A stretch of 64,000 bases of DNA from Parvibaculum sp. (GCF_019635935.1 NZ_JAHBYN010000001.1:1-64000); one strand, 5' to 3'. Shown: positions 39,235 through 50,317, counted from the stretch's first letter. Translations and numbers: made by a program. The notes: generated by a model not told the origin, from the letters alone.

Positions 39235-39374
39235 TTCGACGTTTTTCGATTGAAACCAAACCTTTATCATCCACTTCTAAAGTATGGTGAACGGGCTGGC
39301 GAACAGCGCTAGCTCTCGAGAGACCCTGTTTCCCGGACGCGCCCCAGCCGTCCCGATGTCGCCGAGGCCCCCGA

Positions 39375-40430
39375 ATGGCGTCCCGCACTTCCAGCAAATC
39401 CGCTGCCGGCAAGCCGGCCAAAAAGCCCGCCGCCAAGCCTGCGAAGAAAGCCGAAAAATCCGCGTCCCTGTCGCCGAAGGACGAGTTGCAGGCCTATCGC
39501 GACATGCTGCTGATCCGCCGCTTCGAGGAGAAGGCGGGTCAGATGTACGGCATGGGTCTGATCGGCGGCTTCTGTCACCTCTATATCGGCCAGGAGGCGG
39601 TCGTCGTCGGTATGCAGATGGCGATAGAGGAGGGCGACCAGGTCATCACCGGCTATCGCGATCACGGTCACATGCTGGCCTGTGGCATGGACCCGAAAGG
39701 CGTGATGGCGGAGTTGACGGGCCGCGAAGGCGGCTATTCGCGCGGCAAGGGCGGCTCGATGCACATGTTCAGTATCGAGAAACGCTTCTATGGCGGCCAC
39801 GGTATTGTCGGCGCGCAGGTGCCGATCGGCACCGGACTCGCTTTCGCCAATAGCTATCGTGACAACGGCAGGGTTTGCCTCACCTATTTCGGCGACGGCG
39901 CCGCCAATCAGGGTCAGGTCTATGAAAGCTTCAACATGGCCGAGCTCTGGCGCCTGCCGGTCGTCTATGTGATCGAGAACAACCAGTATGCGATGGGAAC
40001 CAGCGTCGCCCGTGCGAGCGCGCAGACCAACCTGTCGAAACGCGGCGCCAGCTTCAACATTCCAGGCGAACAGGTCGACGGCATGGACGTGCGCGCCGTG
40101 CGCGCCGCCGGCGAGAAGGCCGCCGAATTCTGCCGCAGCGGCAAGGGCCCCTACATCCTCGAGATGATGACCTACCGCTATCGCGGCCATTCGATGTCCG
40201 ACCCGGCGAAATATCGTGCGCGGGAGGAGGTCGCCAAGATGCGCCAGGAACACGACCCGATCGAACAAGTCCGCGCACGCCTTCTGGCGGGCAAGCATGT
40301 GACCGAAGATGAGCTGAAAGAAATCGACAAGGAGATCAAGGCCGTCGTCAACGACGCCGCCGAATTCGCGCAATCGAGCCCGGAGCCCGATCCGTCGGAA
40401 CTCTGGACCGACGTGTTGGCGGAGGTCTGA
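39375..40430 (+). CDS. pdhA: Pyruvate dehydrogenase E1 component, alpha subunit
   Basis: Decarboxylates pyruvate and transfers the acetyl group to lipoyl-E2. The 351-residue protein starts with a Lys/Ala/Pro-rich stretch (residues 1-30). The thiamine-pyrophosphate motif [16 protein letters not shown] and [16 protein letters not shown] follow, then the phosphorylation-loop-like [11 protein letters not shown]. It is the first gene of pdhA-pdhB-pdhC-lpd, and pdhB starts 4 nt after its stop. Confidence 0.97.
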   Translation: MASRTSSKSAAGKPAKKPAAKPAKKAEKSASLSPKDELQAYRDMLLIRRFEEKAGQMYGMGLIGGFCHLYIGQEAVVVGMQMAIEEGDQVITGYRDHGHMLACGMDPKGVMAELTGREGGYSRGKGGSMHMFSIEKRFYGGHGIVGAQVPIGTGLAFANSYRDNGRVCLTYFGDGAANQGQVYESFNMAELWRLPVVYVIENNQYAMGTSVARASAQTNLSKRGASFNIPGEQVDGMDVRAVRAAGEKAAEFCRSGKGPYILEMMTYRYRGHSMSDPAKYRAREEVAKMRQEHDPIEQVRARLLAGKHVTEDELKEIDKEIKAVVNDAAEFAQSSPEPDPSELWTDVLAEV

Positions 40431-40434
40431 ACCG

Positions 40435-41811
40435 ATGCCGACCGAAATCCTGATGCCCGCGCTCTCGCCGACCATGGAGGAAGGCACGCTCGCCAAATGG
40501 CTGGTGAAGGAGGGCGATGAGGTGAAATCCGGCGACGTCATCGCCGAAATCGAAACCGACAAGGCGACGATGGAAGTCGAGGCGGCCGACGAAGGCACCG
40601 TCGCGAAACTCGTTGTGCCGGAAGGCACCGAGAACGTGAAGGTCAACGCGGTGATCGCGCTGCTTGCCGGCGAAGGCGAGGATGCGTCGAAGGCCAAAAC
40701 AGAAAGCCGGCCGAAGAAGGAAAAGCCTGCGCCGAAAGCGAAAACCGAAAAGGACGAGAAGGACGCCGTCGAGCACAAGCAGCCGAAGATCGAGGTCAAG
40801 ACCGATCCCGGCATTCCCGACGGCACCGAATTTGTGACGCAGACCGTGCGCGAGGCGCTGCGTGACGCGATGGCCGAAGAGATGCGCCGCGACGACAACG
40901 TCTTCGTGATGGGCGAGGAAGTGGCGCAATACGAAGGCGCCTACAAGGTGACGCAAGGCCTGCTCGCCGAATTCGGCGACCGGCGCGTGGTCGACACGCC
41001 GATCACCGAACATGGCTTTGCCGGCCTCGGCGTCGGCGCGGCATTCGCAGGTCTACGCCCCATCGTCGAATTCATGACCTTCAACTTCGCCATGCAGGCG
41101 ATCGACCACCTGATCAATTCGGCGGCCAAGACGCGCTACATGTCGGGCGGCCAGATGTCTTGTCCCATCGTCTTCCGCGGACCGAACGGCCCCGCGTCGC
41201 GCGTCGGCGCGCAGCACAGCCACGACTATGCCTCGTGGTACGCGCATATTCCGGGCCTCGTCGTCATCGCGCCTTATTCGGCGGCGGATGCGAAGGGGCT
41301 GCTCAAGGCCGCGATCCGCGACCCGAACCCGGTCGTCTTCCTCGAAAACGAAGTGCTCTACGGCAAGACCTTCGAGGTGCCGGTGCTCGACGATCATGTG
41401 TTGCCCATCGGCAAGGCGCGCGTGATGAAGGAGGGCAGCGACGTTACCCTCGTATCGCACAGCCACGGCCTCGCCTATTGCCTTGAAGCGATGGCGAAGC
41501 TCGAAGAGGAGGGGATCGATGTCGAGTTGATCGACCTGCGCACCATCCGTCCGCTCGACATCGACACCATTATCGCCTCGGTCAAAAAGACCAACCGGCT
41601 CGTGACGGTCGAGGAGACATGGCCGGTCTGCGGCATCGGCGCCGAAATCGCCGCACGCGTACAGGCCGACGCTTTCGATTTTCTCGATGCACCGATCCTG
41701 CGCGTGACGCAGAAAGACGTGCCGATGCCCTATGCGGCCAATCTCGAAAAGCTGGCGCTACCGAGCGCCGAGGAAGTGGTGGAGGCGGTGAAAGCCGTCT
41801 GCTACCGCTGA
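40435..41811 (+). CDS. pdhB: Pyruvate dehydrogenase E1 component, beta subunit with lipoyl domain
   Basis: Beta subunit of the E1 heterotetramer. The 458-residue protein carries an N-terminal lipoyl domain (~1-78, lipoyl-Lys in ETDKATM). This fusion is known in rhizobia and other alphaproteobacteria. A charged linker follows, then the transketolase-like pyrimidine-binding domain (~135-310; [18 protein letters not shown]) and C-terminal domain. A 68-bp run in its lipoyl domain is identical to pdhC. Confidence 0.96.
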   Translation: MPTEILMPALSPTMEEGTLAKWLVKEGDEVKSGDVIAEIETDKATMEVEAADEGTVAKLVVPEGTENVKVNAVIALLAGEGEDASKAKTESRPKKEKPAPKAKTEKDEKDAVEHKQPKIEVKTDPGIPDGTEFVTQTVREALRDAMAEEMRRDDNVFVMGEEVAQYEGAYKVTQGLLAEFGDRRVVDTPITEHGFAGLGVGAAFAGLRPIVEFMTFNFAMQAIDHLINSAAKTRYMSGGQMSCPIVFRGPNGPASRVGAQHSHDYASWYAHIPGLVVIAPYSAADAKGLLKAAIRDPNPVVFLENEVLYGKTFEVPVLDDHVLPIGKARVMKEGSDVTLVSHSHGLAYCLEAMAKLEEEGIDVELIDLRTIRPLDIDTIIASVKKTNRLVTVEETWPVCGIGAEIAARVQADAFDFLDAPILRVTQKDVPMPYAANLEKLALPSAEEVVEAVKAVCYR

Positions 41812-41821
41812 GGGGTGGGCC

Positions 41822-43099
41822 ATGCCGATTGATATTCTGATGCCCGCGCTCTCGCCGACCATGGAGGAAGGCACGCTCGCCAAATGGCTGGTGAAGGAGG
41901 GCGACGAAGTGAAGTCGGGCGACATCATCGCCGAAATCGAAACCGACAAGGCGACGATGGAGGTCGAGGCAGTCGATGAGGGCCGCATCGGCAAGCTGCT
42001 GGTTGCCGAAGGCACCGAAGGCGTCGCCGTCAACAAGCCGATTGCGATACTGCTGGAGGAAGGCGAAAGCGCATCCGATGTGAAAGCGCCCGAAAAGGCG
42101 AAAGCACCGGAAAAGCCGAAACCCGCCGAAAAAAGCGCGGCGCCCGAAGTGCCGAAGCCGGCGGCGAAGAGCGAAGCAAAGCCGGCTCCGCCCGCGCCGG
42201 CGAACGGAAAGAGCGGGCGCGTCTTCGCGTCGCCGCTGGCGCGGCGCATCGCCGCTCAGAAAGGCATCGATCTTTCGTCGGTTGAGGGCTCGGGTCCGCG
42301 CGGCCGCATCGTTAAGGCCGACATCGAAAGCGCAAAGCCCGGCGCGCGTAAATCCGCCGCGCCTGCGCCCGCCCCCGCATCCGCCATCGACGCCCGTGCT
42401 TTCTATGCGGAAGGAACTTACGAGGAAATCCCGCTCGACGGCATGCGCAAGACCATTGCCCGCCGCCTGACGCAGTCGATGCAGGAAATCCCGCATTTCT
42501 ACCTGACCGTCGATTGCGAACTCGACGAATTGCTGGCGACCCGCAAGAAGCTCAACGCCGAGGCGGGCGAGGGCGCGAAGCTCTCGGTCAACGATTTCCT
42601 GATCCGCGCCGCCGCGCTGGCGCTGGTGAAAGTGCCGATGGCCAATGTCAGCTTTGCCGGCAACGCGCTGCTGAAACACACCCACGCCGATATCGGCATT
42701 GCCGTGGCGCTGGATGGCGGCCTGATCACGCCGATTGTCCGCGCCGCCGAAACCAAGGGGCTCGCCGAAATTTCGGCCGAGGCGAAATCGCTGGCCGCGC
42801 GCGCCCGCGACAAGAAGCTGAAGCCGAGCGAGTTCGAGGGCGGAAGTTTCTCGATTTCGAATCTCGGCATGTACGGCATCAAGCATTTCACGGCCGTCAT
42901 CAACCCGCCGCAAGCCGCAATTCTCGCCGTCGGCAAGGGCGAGGAGCGGCCGGTTGTGCATGATGGCAAGCTCGAAGTCGCGACCGTGATGACGGTCACG
43001 ATGTCCTGCGACCACCGCGCCATCGACGGCGCGCTCGGCGCGCAGTTCCTCGAAGCCTTCAAATCATTCGTCGAATACCCCGCAAGGATGCTGCTCTGA
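41822..43099 (+). CDS. pdhC: Dihydrolipoamide acetyltransferase (E2 of pyruvate dehydrogenase)
   Basis: Core of the pyruvate dehydrogenase complex. The 425-residue protein has a lipoyl domain (1-78, ETDKATM), an Ala/Pro/Lys linker, a peripheral subunit-binding domain (~138-172, [15 protein letters not shown]), and a catalytic domain with the active-site DHRAIDGA near the C-terminus. The stop overlaps the lpd start by one base (TGATG). Confidence 0.96.
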   Translation: MPIDILMPALSPTMEEGTLAKWLVKEGDEVKSGDIIAEIETDKATMEVEAVDEGRIGKLLVAEGTEGVAVNKPIAILLEEGESASDVKAPEKAKAPEKPKPAEKSAAPEVPKPAAKSEAKPAPPAPANGKSGRVFASPLARRIAAQKGIDLSSVEGSGPRGRIVKADIESAKPGARKSAAPAPAPASAIDARAFYAEGTYEEIPLDGMRKTIARRLTQSMQEIPHFYLTVDCELDELLATRKKLNAEAGEGAKLSVNDFLIRAAALALVKVPMANVSFAGNALLKHTHADIGIAVALDGGLITPIVRAAETKGLAEISAEAKSLAARARDKKLKPSEFEGGSFSISNLGMYGIKHFTAVINPPQAAILAVGKGEERPVVHDGKLEVATVMTVTMSCDHRAIDGALGAQFLEAFKSFVEYPARMLL

Positions 43100-44496
43100 T
43101 GGCGGACCAATACGACCTCGTGGTGATCGGTTCCGGCCCCGGCGGCTATGTCGCCGCGATCCGCGCCGCGCAGCTCGGGATGAAAACCGCCATCGTCGAG
43201 CGCGACGCACTGGGCGGCATCTGCCTCAACTGGGGCTGCATCCCGACCAAGGCGCTGCTGCGTTCGGCCGAAGTCTACGAAACGCTGCATCGCCTCGACG
43301 AATTCGGCCTCAAGGCCGACAATATCGGCTTCGACGCCGAGGCGGTCGTGACGCGCAGCCGCAAGGTCGCCGCGCAATTGTCGAATGGCGTCAAATTCCT
43401 GATGAAGAAAAACAGGATCGACGTCATCGAGGGCAGTGGCAAGCTTGCCGGTGTGGGCAAGGTTGCGGTCGAAACGAAAGACGGAAAGACGAGCGAGCTC
43501 GCCGCGAAGAACATCATCCTCGCCACCGGCGCCCGCGCGCGCACCGTCCCCGGACTTGAGCCGGACGGCGAACGCATCTGGACCTATCGCGAGGCGATGG
43601 TGCCGAAATCGATCCCCAAATCGCTGATCGTCGTCGGCTCCGGCGCGATCGGCATCGAGTTTGCGAGCTTCTACCGTGCCTTCGGCGCCGAGGTGACGGT
43701 GATCGAAATGCTGGACCGCATCCTCCCGGTCGAGGACGAGGAAATCTCGAAGGAGGCGGCGCGCGCGTTCAAGAAACGCGGTATCAAGCTGCTCACCGGC
43801 GCAACGGTCGAGAAGATCGAGAAGAGAAAGTCTGGCGTCGTCGCGACGGTGAAGACCGGCGGCAAGAGCGAAACCATTGAAGCCGAAATCGTGATCTCGG
43901 CGGTCGGCATCGTCGGCAATGTCGAAAACCTCGGTCTCGAAAAGGCAGGCATCAAGGTCGAAAAAACGCATGTCGTCGTCAACGAATGGCTCGAGACGGG
44001 CGCGAAGGGCCTCTATGCCATCGGCGACCTGGTCGGTCCGCCCTGGCTGGCGCACAAGGCGAGCCACGAGGGCGTACTGGCGGCCGAACGCATCGCGGGC
44101 GTGAAGGGCCTCCACCCCATCGACACGACGAAAATTCCCGGCTGCACCTATTCGACGCCGCAGATCGCCAGCGTCGGCCTCACCGAAGCGAAGGCGAAGG
44201 AAGAGGGCTACGAAGTAAAGGTCGGCCGCTTCCCCTTCCGCGCCAACGGCAAGGCCATCGCGCTCGGCGAAACCGAAGGCTTCGTCAAAACCGTCTTCGA
44301 CGCCAAATCAGGCGAGCTTCTGGGCGCCCACATGATCGGTGCCGAAGTCACGGAGCTCATTCAGGGCTTCGGTCTGGCGCGCACGCTCGAAGCGACCGAA
44401 GCCGATCTGATCCATGCCGTCTTCCCGCATCCGACGCTGTCGGAAATGATGGGCGAAGCCGTGCTCGACGCCGAAGGCCGCGTTCTCCATACTTGA
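43099..44496 (+). CDS. lpdA: Dihydrolipoyl dehydrogenase (E3)
   Basis: Reoxidises dihydrolipoyl groups with NAD+. The 465-residue flavoprotein has the FAD motif GSGPGG at residues 10-15, the redox disulfide in GGICLNWGCIPTKALL (two Cys five apart), the NAD motif VGSGAIGIEF, and a C-terminal dimer interface with AVFPHPTLSEMM containing the catalytic His. It is the end of the pdh cluster, 25 bp before a sulfatase gene. Confidence 0.96.
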   Translation: MADQYDLVVIGSGPGGYVAAIRAAQLGMKTAIVERDALGGICLNWGCIPTKALLRSAEVYETLHRLDEFGLKADNIGFDAEAVVTRSRKVAAQLSNGVKFLMKKNRIDVIEGSGKLAGVGKVAVETKDGKTSELAAKNIILATGARARTVPGLEPDGERIWTYREAMVPKSIPKSLIVVGSGAIGIEFASFYRAFGAEVTVIEMLDRILPVEDEEISKEAARAFKKRGIKLLTGATVEKIEKRKSGVVATVKTGGKSETIEAEIVISAVGIVGNVENLGLEKAGIKVEKTHVVVNEWLETGAKGLYAIGDLVGPPWLAHKASHEGVLAAERIAGVKGLHPIDTTKIPGCTYSTPQIASVGLTEAKAKEEGYEVKVGRFPFRANGKAIALGETEGFVKTVFDAKSGELLGAHMIGAEVTELIQGFGLARTLEATEADLIHAVFPHPTLSEMMGEAVLDAEGRVLHT

Positions 44497-44521
44497 GCGA
44501 AACGGCTCAAGGGGAGGGATC

Positions 44522-46057
44522 ATGGGCGGAGAAGAAGCGGCCGGCGCATCGTCGAATGGGCCGAAAAACGCCGTCGTCATCCTTCTCGACAGTCTCAATC
44601 GTCACATGCTCGGCGCTTATGGCGGCGCCGAATTCGCGACACCCAATCTCGACCGCTTCGCCGCCCGCGCCACGCGCTTCACAAGGCATTTCACAGGCTC
44701 GTTGCCCTGCATGCCGGCGCGACATGACATTCTCTGCGGTGCGCTGGATTTTCTCTGGCGCCCCTGGGGCTCGGTCGAAATCTGGGAAGACGCCATCACC
44801 TATGAACTGCGCAAGGCGGGCGTCGTCACGCAGCTGATCTCCGACCATCCACATCTTTTCGAGACGGGCGGCGAAAACTACCACATCGATTTCACCGCCT
44901 GGGATTATCAACGCGGTCACGAGGGCGACCCGTGGAAGACGGTCGCCGACCCAAGCTGGGCCGGCGCACCGAATTTCATGCGCAAGCACATGCCCTATGA
45001 CGACTCGCGTGGATACTTCCGTGGCGAGGAAGATTTTCCGGGCCCGCGCACGATGGGTGCGGCCGCGCGCTGGCTCGCCGACAATGCCGGCCGCCACGAT
45101 CGCTTCATGCTCTTCGTCGACGAGTTCGACCCGCACGAACCCTTCGACACGCCGGAGCCCTATGCGTCGATGTACGACCCGGATTGGGAAGGCGCGCATC
45201 TGATCTGGCCGCCCTATGTGAAGGGCGGCATCGCGAAAGGCGTCATAGACAAGAAACAAGCCCGGCAGATACGCGCCAGCTATGGCGGCAAGCTGACCAT
45301 GATCGACAAATGGTTCGGCAAGGTGCTGGACGAGCTCGATCGCAACAATCTCTGGGACGACACGCTGGTCATCCTTTGCACCGATCACGGCCATTATCTC
45401 GGCGAGAAGGACATCTGGGGAAAGCCCGGCGTGCCGGTCTACGAACCGCTCGGCCACATTCCGCTTCTGATCGCCCATCCCGGCATTGCGCCCGGCACCT
45501 GCGACGCGCTGACCACCAGTGTCGATCTCTTCGCGACGCTGGCGGAGTTCTTCGGCGTCAATGTCCGCCAGCGCACGCATGGCCGCTCGCTGCTGCCGCT
45601 GCTGCGCGGCGCGACGAAATCGATCCGCGACTGGCTGCTCACTGGCGTCTGGGGCCGCGAGGTGCACTACATCGATGGCGCCCGCAAATATGCACGCGCC
45701 CCGGCTGGCGATAATGCGCCGCTGACGATGATGTCGAACCGCTGGTCGACCATGCCGACGCACTTTCTGACGCGCGAGCAGGAACTTCCGCTGCCCGACG
45801 ATCGCGCCTTCCTCGACCGTATGCCGGGAAGCGCCGTGCCGGTCATTCATCAACGCTGGGACAAGGACGATCACGTTCCGTTTTGGGCCAGAGCGCAGTT
45901 CTCCGGCAATCATCTATACGATCTCGAAAACGATCCGTCGGAGGACCATAATCTGGCCGGAACCGCGCTCGAAACCGACTACGCCGAACGCCTGCGGACG
46001 GCGTTAACGGAATTGGACGCGCCAGCCGCCCAGTTCGAGCGTCTCGGCCTCGGCTGA
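44522..46057 (+). CDS. Sulfatase family hydrolase
   Basis: Predicted type I sulfatase or phosphonate-monoester hydrolase-like enzyme. The 511-residue protein has the formylglycine motif C63-M-P-A-R67, metal-binding LLDSLNRHMLG near residue 23 (one Asp where most have two), and TDHGHYLGEK with Asp/His ligands near residue 290. No signal peptide is seen, so it is cytosolic. No sulfatase-maturing enzyme is in the window. It sits between lpd and lipA, where lipA usually follows directly. Substrate unknown. Confidence 0.85.
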   Translation: MGGEEAAGASSNGPKNAVVILLDSLNRHMLGAYGGAEFATPNLDRFAARATRFTRHFTGSLPCMPARHDILCGALDFLWRPWGSVEIWEDAITYELRKAGVVTQLISDHPHLFETGGENYHIDFTAWDYQRGHEGDPWKTVADPSWAGAPNFMRKHMPYDDSRGYFRGEEDFPGPRTMGAAARWLADNAGRHDRFMLFVDEFDPHEPFDTPEPYASMYDPDWEGAHLIWPPYVKGGIAKGVIDKKQARQIRASYGGKLTMIDKWFGKVLDELDRNNLWDDTLVILCTDHGHYLGEKDIWGKPGVPVYEPLGHIPLLIAHPGIAPGTCDALTTSVDLFATLAEFFGVNVRQRTHGRSLLPLLRGATKSIRDWLLTGVWGREVHYIDGARKYARAPAGDNAPLTMMSNRWSTMPTHFLTREQELPLPDDRAFLDRMPGSAVPVIHQRWDKDDHVPFWARAQFSGNHLYDLENDPSEDHNLAGTALETDYAERLRTALTELDAPAAQFERLGLG

Positions 46058-46129
46058 CTGCCGAAAAAACGGGCAAAATAGCAATTGTTTAACGCCTCGG
46101 TCTCCATACTTGAGCATCGAGGTTGGGCA

Positions 46130-46627
46130 ATGTCGCTGGGCACAGACATACATCCCGGACACCGGGAAATCGGCTACGACGCCATCGAGGCGCAGGAACC
46201 GACGCATCCGAAAAACCGGCAATTGCTGGAATACTGGCGTGCGCGTTGCGTCGGTGGCGATGTGGCGCCGCGCCGCGACATCAACCCGCTCGACATGCCG
46301 GCTTTGATGGGCGGCATGTTCATCGTCGAGCCCGTCGATGGCGGTACCGACATGCGCTACCGGCTGATCGGCGCGGCGAATGAGCAGCGCCTCGGCATGC
46401 CCTTCACCGGCCGCCGCTTCTCGGAATGCTATGAGCCGAAAATGGCCGCCGAACAGATTGCGATTCACAACCGGGTCATGGACCGCTTGAAGCCGGTGGT
46501 GTTGCGTGGAAATTTCCTCGGTGTCGACATGGAATATGCGCGCTTCGAATGCCTCTACCTGCCGGTGCGCGCCGAAACCGGTCTCCAGGTTTTCGGCGGC
46601 CTCTACGACATGGCCCAGACGGACTGA
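46130..46627 (+). CDS. PAS-domain protein (PAS_5 / DUF1488-neighbour type)
   Basis: The 165-residue protein resembles the PF07310-type PAS proteins abundant in alphaproteobacteria (single PAS-like fold, RRDINPLDMPALMGGMFIVEP, YRLIGAANEQRLG, GRRFSECYEP). No output domain is present, so it may be a partner or ligand-binding protein. The ATG at 46130 with GAGG 7 nt upstream is preferred to a TTG at 46085. It lies between the sulfatase and lipA. Confidence 0.75.
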   Translation: MSLGTDIHPGHREIGYDAIEAQEPTHPKNRQLLEYWRARCVGGDVAPRRDINPLDMPALMGGMFIVEPVDGGTDMRYRLIGAANEQRLGMPFTGRRFSECYEPKMAAEQIAIHNRVMDRLKPVVLRGNFLGVDMEYARFECLYLPVRAETGLQVFGGLYDMAQTD

Positions 46628-46710
46628 CGGAAATCCGCCGATTCAGCGGGATTTGCTTGAATCAGGCCAAGCGTCTATCCATGTCCTGACAGGAACACCA
46701 GAGCAAGGTC

Positions 46711-47676
46711 ATGGTCACCGTCATCGACACGCTGAAGGCGGCTGCGGCGCGGCCGCGCCATCCCGAAAAGGCCCATCGGCCCGACACGCCCATCCTGCGC
46801 AAGCCGGAATGGATCCGCGTCAAGGCGCCGGGTTCGCCGGTCTATACCGAGACCAGACGGATCGTCCGGGAGAACAATCTCGTCACCGTCTGCGAGGAAG
46901 CCGGCTGCCCGAACATCGGCGAATGCTGGACCAAGAAGCACGCCACCATGATGATCATGGGCGACACCTGCACGCGCGCCTGCGCCTTCTGCAACGTCAA
47001 GACCGGCCTGCCGGCGCCGCTCGATGCGGACGAACCGGAAAACGTCGCGAACGCCGTGGCGAAGCTTGGCCTGCGCCATGTCGTCATCACCTCGGTCGAC
47101 CGTGACGATCTCGCCGATGGCGGCGCGCGCCATTTTGTCGAAGTGATCGAGGCAATCCGCCGCCGTTCGCCCGGCACCACGATCGAAATTCTGACGCCGG
47201 ACTTCCTGCGCAAGGAAGGCGCGCTGGAGATGGTGGTCGCGGCGCGGCCCGATGTCTTCAACCACAACCTCGAAACCGTGCCACGCCTCTATCTCAACAT
47301 CCGTCCCGGCGCGCGCTACTTCCATTCGTTGCGCCTGCTCCAGCGCGTCAAGGAACTCGACCCGACGATCTTCACCAAATCCGGCATCATGGCCGGCCTC
47401 GGCGAAACGCGCGAGGAAGTGTTGCAGGTGATGGACGACATGCGGTCGGCCAATATCGACTTCCTGACCATCGGCCAATATCTGCAGCCGACGCGCAAGC
47501 ACGCGGCGGTCGACCGCTTCGTGACGCCGGACGAATTCAAGTCCTACGAAACGATAGCCCGCACCAAGGGTTTCCTGCTGGTCTCGTCAAGTCCGCTGAC
47601 GCGCTCTTCCTATCACGCAGATGAGGACTTCGCCCGCCTGAGCGCTGCGCGCAACGCCGCGCAGCCGCGGACCTGA
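46711..47676 (+). CDS. lipA: Lipoyl synthase
   Basis: Radical SAM enzyme inserting two sulfurs into octanoyl-protein to make lipoyl groups on pdhB/pdhC and other E2s. The 321-residue protein has the auxiliary cluster C61-x4-C66-x5-C72 ([12 protein letters not shown]), the SAM cluster C87-x3-C91-x2-C94, and the C-terminal RSSYHA signature. AAGG precedes the ATG. It serves the pdh cluster upstream but is separated from it by a sulfatase and a PAS gene. Confidence 0.96.
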   Translation: MVTVIDTLKAAAARPRHPEKAHRPDTPILRKPEWIRVKAPGSPVYTETRRIVRENNLVTVCEEAGCPNIGECWTKKHATMMIMGDTCTRACAFCNVKTGLPAPLDADEPENVANAVAKLGLRHVVITSVDRDDLADGGARHFVEVIEAIRRRSPGTTIEILTPDFLRKEGALEMVVAARPDVFNHNLETVPRLYLNIRPGARYFHSLRLLQRVKELDPTIFTKSGIMAGLGETREEVLQVMDDMRSANIDFLTIGQYLQPTRKHAAVDRFVTPDEFKSYETIARTKGFLLVSSSPLTRSSYHADEDFARLSAARNAAQPRT

Positions 47677-47682
47677 ACCTCC

Positions 47683-48174
47683 ATGCCCGCCCACGAACAA
47701 ACCCGCGACGTTCCCTACGCGGCGGACGACATGTTCGCCCTCGTCGCCGGCATCGAGCGCTATCCCGAGTTTCTGCCCTGGTGCGGCGGCGCGCGCATCC
47801 GCCGCCGCGACACGCTCGACGGCAAGGAGGTGCTCATTGCCGATCTGCTGATTTCCTACAAGCTTTTCCGCGAACGCTTCACCAGCAAGGTCACGCTCGA
47901 CCCCGCGAAGCGCCTGATCGACGTCGCCTATGTCGAGGGGCCGTTCCGCCATCTCCACAACAAATGGCAGTTCGAGCCGTTAGCCGATGGCGGCACACGC
48001 ATTCACTTCTTCATCGATTTCGAGTTTCGCAGCCAGATGCTGCAGAAAATGATGAACGCGGTTTTCGCCAAGGCCTTCGGCCGCCTGATGCAGGCCTTTG
48101 TCGATCGGGCGGACGAGCTGCACGGCCGGCGCGCCTCATCCGTCTTCGGTCCGCCCGTTACTTCGGCAGAATGA
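47683..48174 (+). CDS. START-domain protein, Coq10/RatA family
   Basis: The 163-residue hydrophobic-ligand-binding fold has YPEFLPWCGGARI, SKVTLDPAKRLIDV and WQFEPLADGGTRIHFFIDFEF. Family members either help ubiquinone delivery (Coq10) or inhibit 70S assembly (RatA). Sequence alone cannot decide here, but adjacency to lipA is common in alphaproteobacteria, where it is annotated as Coq10-like. It starts 6 nt after lipA and converges on pncC with a 6-bp gap. Confidence 0.88.
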   Translation: MPAHEQTRDVPYAADDMFALVAGIERYPEFLPWCGGARIRRRDTLDGKEVLIADLLISYKLFRERFTSKVTLDPAKRLIDVAYVEGPFRHLHNKWQFEPLADGGTRIHFFIDFEFRSQMLQKMMNAVFAKAFGRLMQAFVDRADELHGRRASSVFGPPVTSAE

Positions 48175-48180
48175 CGGTGC

Positions 48181-48675
48181 TCACATCATCCGGCGTATGA
48201 GATTGAGCGCCGTTTCGATGCTCTTGATCCGGATTTCCTCGCGACCGATATCGCCGAAGCGCTGCATCTCGTGAAGAATGCTGCGGCCCTGTCGCGCGGC
48301 GCCGAAATGCACAAGCCCGACCGGCTTCATCGGCGTGCCGCCGCCGGGGCCGGCAACGCCCGTCACCGACACGGAAATATGTGCGCGCGAATTCTTCAAC
48401 GCGCCTTCCGCCATCGCCCGCGCCACGGGCTCCGACACCGCGCCGAAATCGGCGATAAGGTCGCCCGGCACATCCAGCATCTCGCGCTTGGCTTCGTTCG
48501 AGTAGACGACGAAACCGCGCTCCACCACATCCGACGATCCGGCGATCTCGGTCAGCAGACCGGCGATCAAACCGCCCGTGCAGGACTCGGCGGTTACGAG
48601 TTTCAGCTTCGCCTCGCGCGCGTCGGCCAGCGTCAGCTCGGCCAGATGAACGAGACGGCGCGGAAAGATGCTCAT
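48181..48675 (-). CDS. pncC: Nicotinamide-nucleotide amidohydrolase PncC (CinA C-terminal domain)
   Basis: Deamidates NMN to NaMN in pyridine-nucleotide salvage. The 164-residue protein is a stand-alone CinA C-terminal domain with TAESCTGGLIAGLLTEIAGSS near residues 28-48, VVYSNEAKREML, and the SVTGVAGPGGGT loop. The ATG at 48675 overlaps the pgpA stop (ATGA). Confidence 0.93.
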   Translation of the reverse strand: MSIFPRRLVHLAELTLADAREAKLKLVTAESCTGGLIAGLLTEIAGSSDVVERGFVVYSNEAKREMLDVPGDLIADFGAVSEPVARAMAEGALKNSRAHISVSVTGVAGPGGGTPMKPVGLVHFGAARQGRSILHEMQRFGDIGREEIRIKSIETALNLIRRMM

Positions 48676-49172
48676 ATGACGATCCCGATCAGAATGTCGC
48701 AAAGGATGAAGGCGATCACGGCATAGATCGCGGCGACGACGTCGTCGGCCATGACGCCGAAGCCGCCCTTGAAGCGCCGCTCCACCGCGCCGATCGGCCA
48801 GGGCTTCCAGATGTCGAAAAGGCGAAACAGCGCAAATCCCGCAAGCCAGTTGACGGGCGACATCGGCAGCGCCGCAAGCACCAGCCACACTGCGGCTACT
48901 TCGTCGATCACGACTTCGGAAGCATCTTCCGTTCCGCTGGCGGCGCAATATCGCTCCGCAGCCCATATGCCGGCGGCGAATGCGGCGAACGCGGCAAGCG
49001 CGAGCGCCGGCGCGCCAAGAAGGTAGACAATGACGAAAGCGAAGGGCATGGCGGCCAGCGATCCCCATGTGCCGGGCGCGGGACGGATCAGTCCGGCGCC
49101 GAACCATGTCGCAACAAGCACGACCGGATGCCCGAAGCGGAGACCGGCGGGGAGGGGGGTGAAGCGGCTCAT
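48672..49172 (-). CDS. pgpA: Phosphatidylglycerophosphatase A
   Basis: Inner-membrane phosphatase making phosphatidylglycerol from PGP. The 166-residue protein has [15 protein letters not shown] near residue 33 and the signature [14 protein letters not shown], with a C-terminal [26 protein letters not shown]. About four hydrophobic segments are visible. The start overlaps the ispDF stop (ATGA) and the stop overlaps pncC. Confidence 0.93.
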   Translation of the reverse strand: MSRFTPLPAGLRFGHPVVLVATWFGAGLIRPAPGTWGSLAAMPFAFVIVYLLGAPALALAAFAAFAAGIWAAERYCAASGTEDASEVVIDEVAAVWLVLAALPMSPVNWLAGFALFRLFDIWKPWPIGAVERRFKGGFGVMADDVVAAIYAVIAFILCDILIGIVI

Positions 49173-50317
49173 CCGAATATCAGCGTCGCGACGGCCTGCG
49201 CCGCAATGCCTTCGTTGCGTCCAGTGAAGCCGAGGCCCTCGGTCGTCGTTGCTTTGACGCTGACGCGCTCCCGCTCAAGCCCGAGAATTTCCGCGACCCG
49301 GTCGCGCATCGCTTCGGTATGCGGACCGATTTTCGGCCGCTCACAGATCAGCGTCACATCGAGATTGGAAATTCGCGCGCCCGCCCGCGCCGCAAGGTTT
49401 CCGGCATGGGCGAGAAAGATATCGGAGGCAGCACCCTCCCACTTCATTTCCTCGGGCGGGAAATGCTTGCCGATGTCGCCCGCGCCGATAGCGCCCAGTA
49501 TCGCATCGGTCAGCGCATGCAGGCCGACATCCGCATCCGAATGGCCGATGAGCCCCGCGCTATGCGAAACCCGCACGCCGCATAGCCAGACATGGTCGCC
49601 GGGACCGAACTTGTGCACGTCGAAGCCCGTTCCGGTCCGCGCCTCGCCGCCGCGCGCTAGCAGGCGCGCCGCGCGCATCAGGTCGGCGGCATCCGTAATC
49701 TTGATGTTGTCTTCGTCGCCCTCGATCATCGCCACATCGACCCCCGCCGCCGTCGCCACTTCGACATCGTCCGTGAACGCCTGGTCTGCCATGCGCCGGT
49801 GCGCGTCCAGAATAGCGTCAAAACGAAATCCCTGCGGCGTCTGCGCGCGCCAAAGTGCGTCGCGGGGCACGGTTGGCCCTGCGAGCCCCTTCACGGAACG
49901 CCGAAGCGTGTCGGTGACCGGCAGCGCGACGAGAACACCGCGATGTGTCGCCAGCGCTTCAATGCAATTGGAGATCAGCGTCGCGGATACAAAGGGCCGC
50001 GCGCCGTCATGGATCAGCACAAGGGCCGGCATCTGCGCCGCCAGCGCCTCAAGCCCGGCCAGCACGGATGCCTGCCGTGTCACGCCGCCGAGGCAGGGAG
50101 GCAGCAGTTTTGGCAGTCCCGCCGCCGCGGCCTCATATTCGGCACGGTCGTCGCCGTGGATGACCGTCAGAATGCCATCGATGCCGGGATGGGCGGCAAA
50201 TGCGGCAAGCGTCCGGCGCAGCACCGGCACGCCGCCCAATTCGCGGTATTGCTTCGGCGCGCCCGGTCCGGCGCGGCTGCCGCGCCCGGCCGCCACAATA
50301 AGAGCGACGACGTTCAT
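49169..50317 (-). CDS. ispDF: Bifunctional IspD/IspF (MEP pathway)
   Basis: Fused cytidylyltransferase and MECDP synthase of isoprenoid synthesis. The 382-residue protein has an IspD domain (1-~222; [12 protein letters not shown] at the start, HDGARPFVS near the middle) and an IspF domain (~225-382; [28 protein letters not shown]). The fusion is known in alpha- and epsilonproteobacteria. The ATG at 50317 ([11 protein letters not shown]) is used. It is divergent from dusB. Confidence 0.95.
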   Translation of the reverse strand: MNVVALIVAAGRGSRAGPGAPKQYRELGGVPVLRRTLAAFAAHPGIDGILTVIHGDDRAEYEAAAAGLPKLLPPCLGGVTRQASVLAGLEALAAQMPALVLIHDGARPFVSATLISNCIEALATHRGVLVALPVTDTLRRSVKGLAGPTVPRDALWRAQTPQGFRFDAILDAHRRMADQAFTDDVEVATAAGVDVAMIEGDEDNIKITDAADLMRAARLLARGGEARTGTGFDVHKFGPGDHVWLCGVRVSHSAGLIGHSDADVGLHALTDAILGAIGAGDIGKHFPPEEMKWEGAASDIFLAHAGNLAARAGARISNLDVTLICERPKIGPHTEAMRDRVAEILGLERERVSVKATTTEGLGFTGRNEGIAAQAVATLIFG

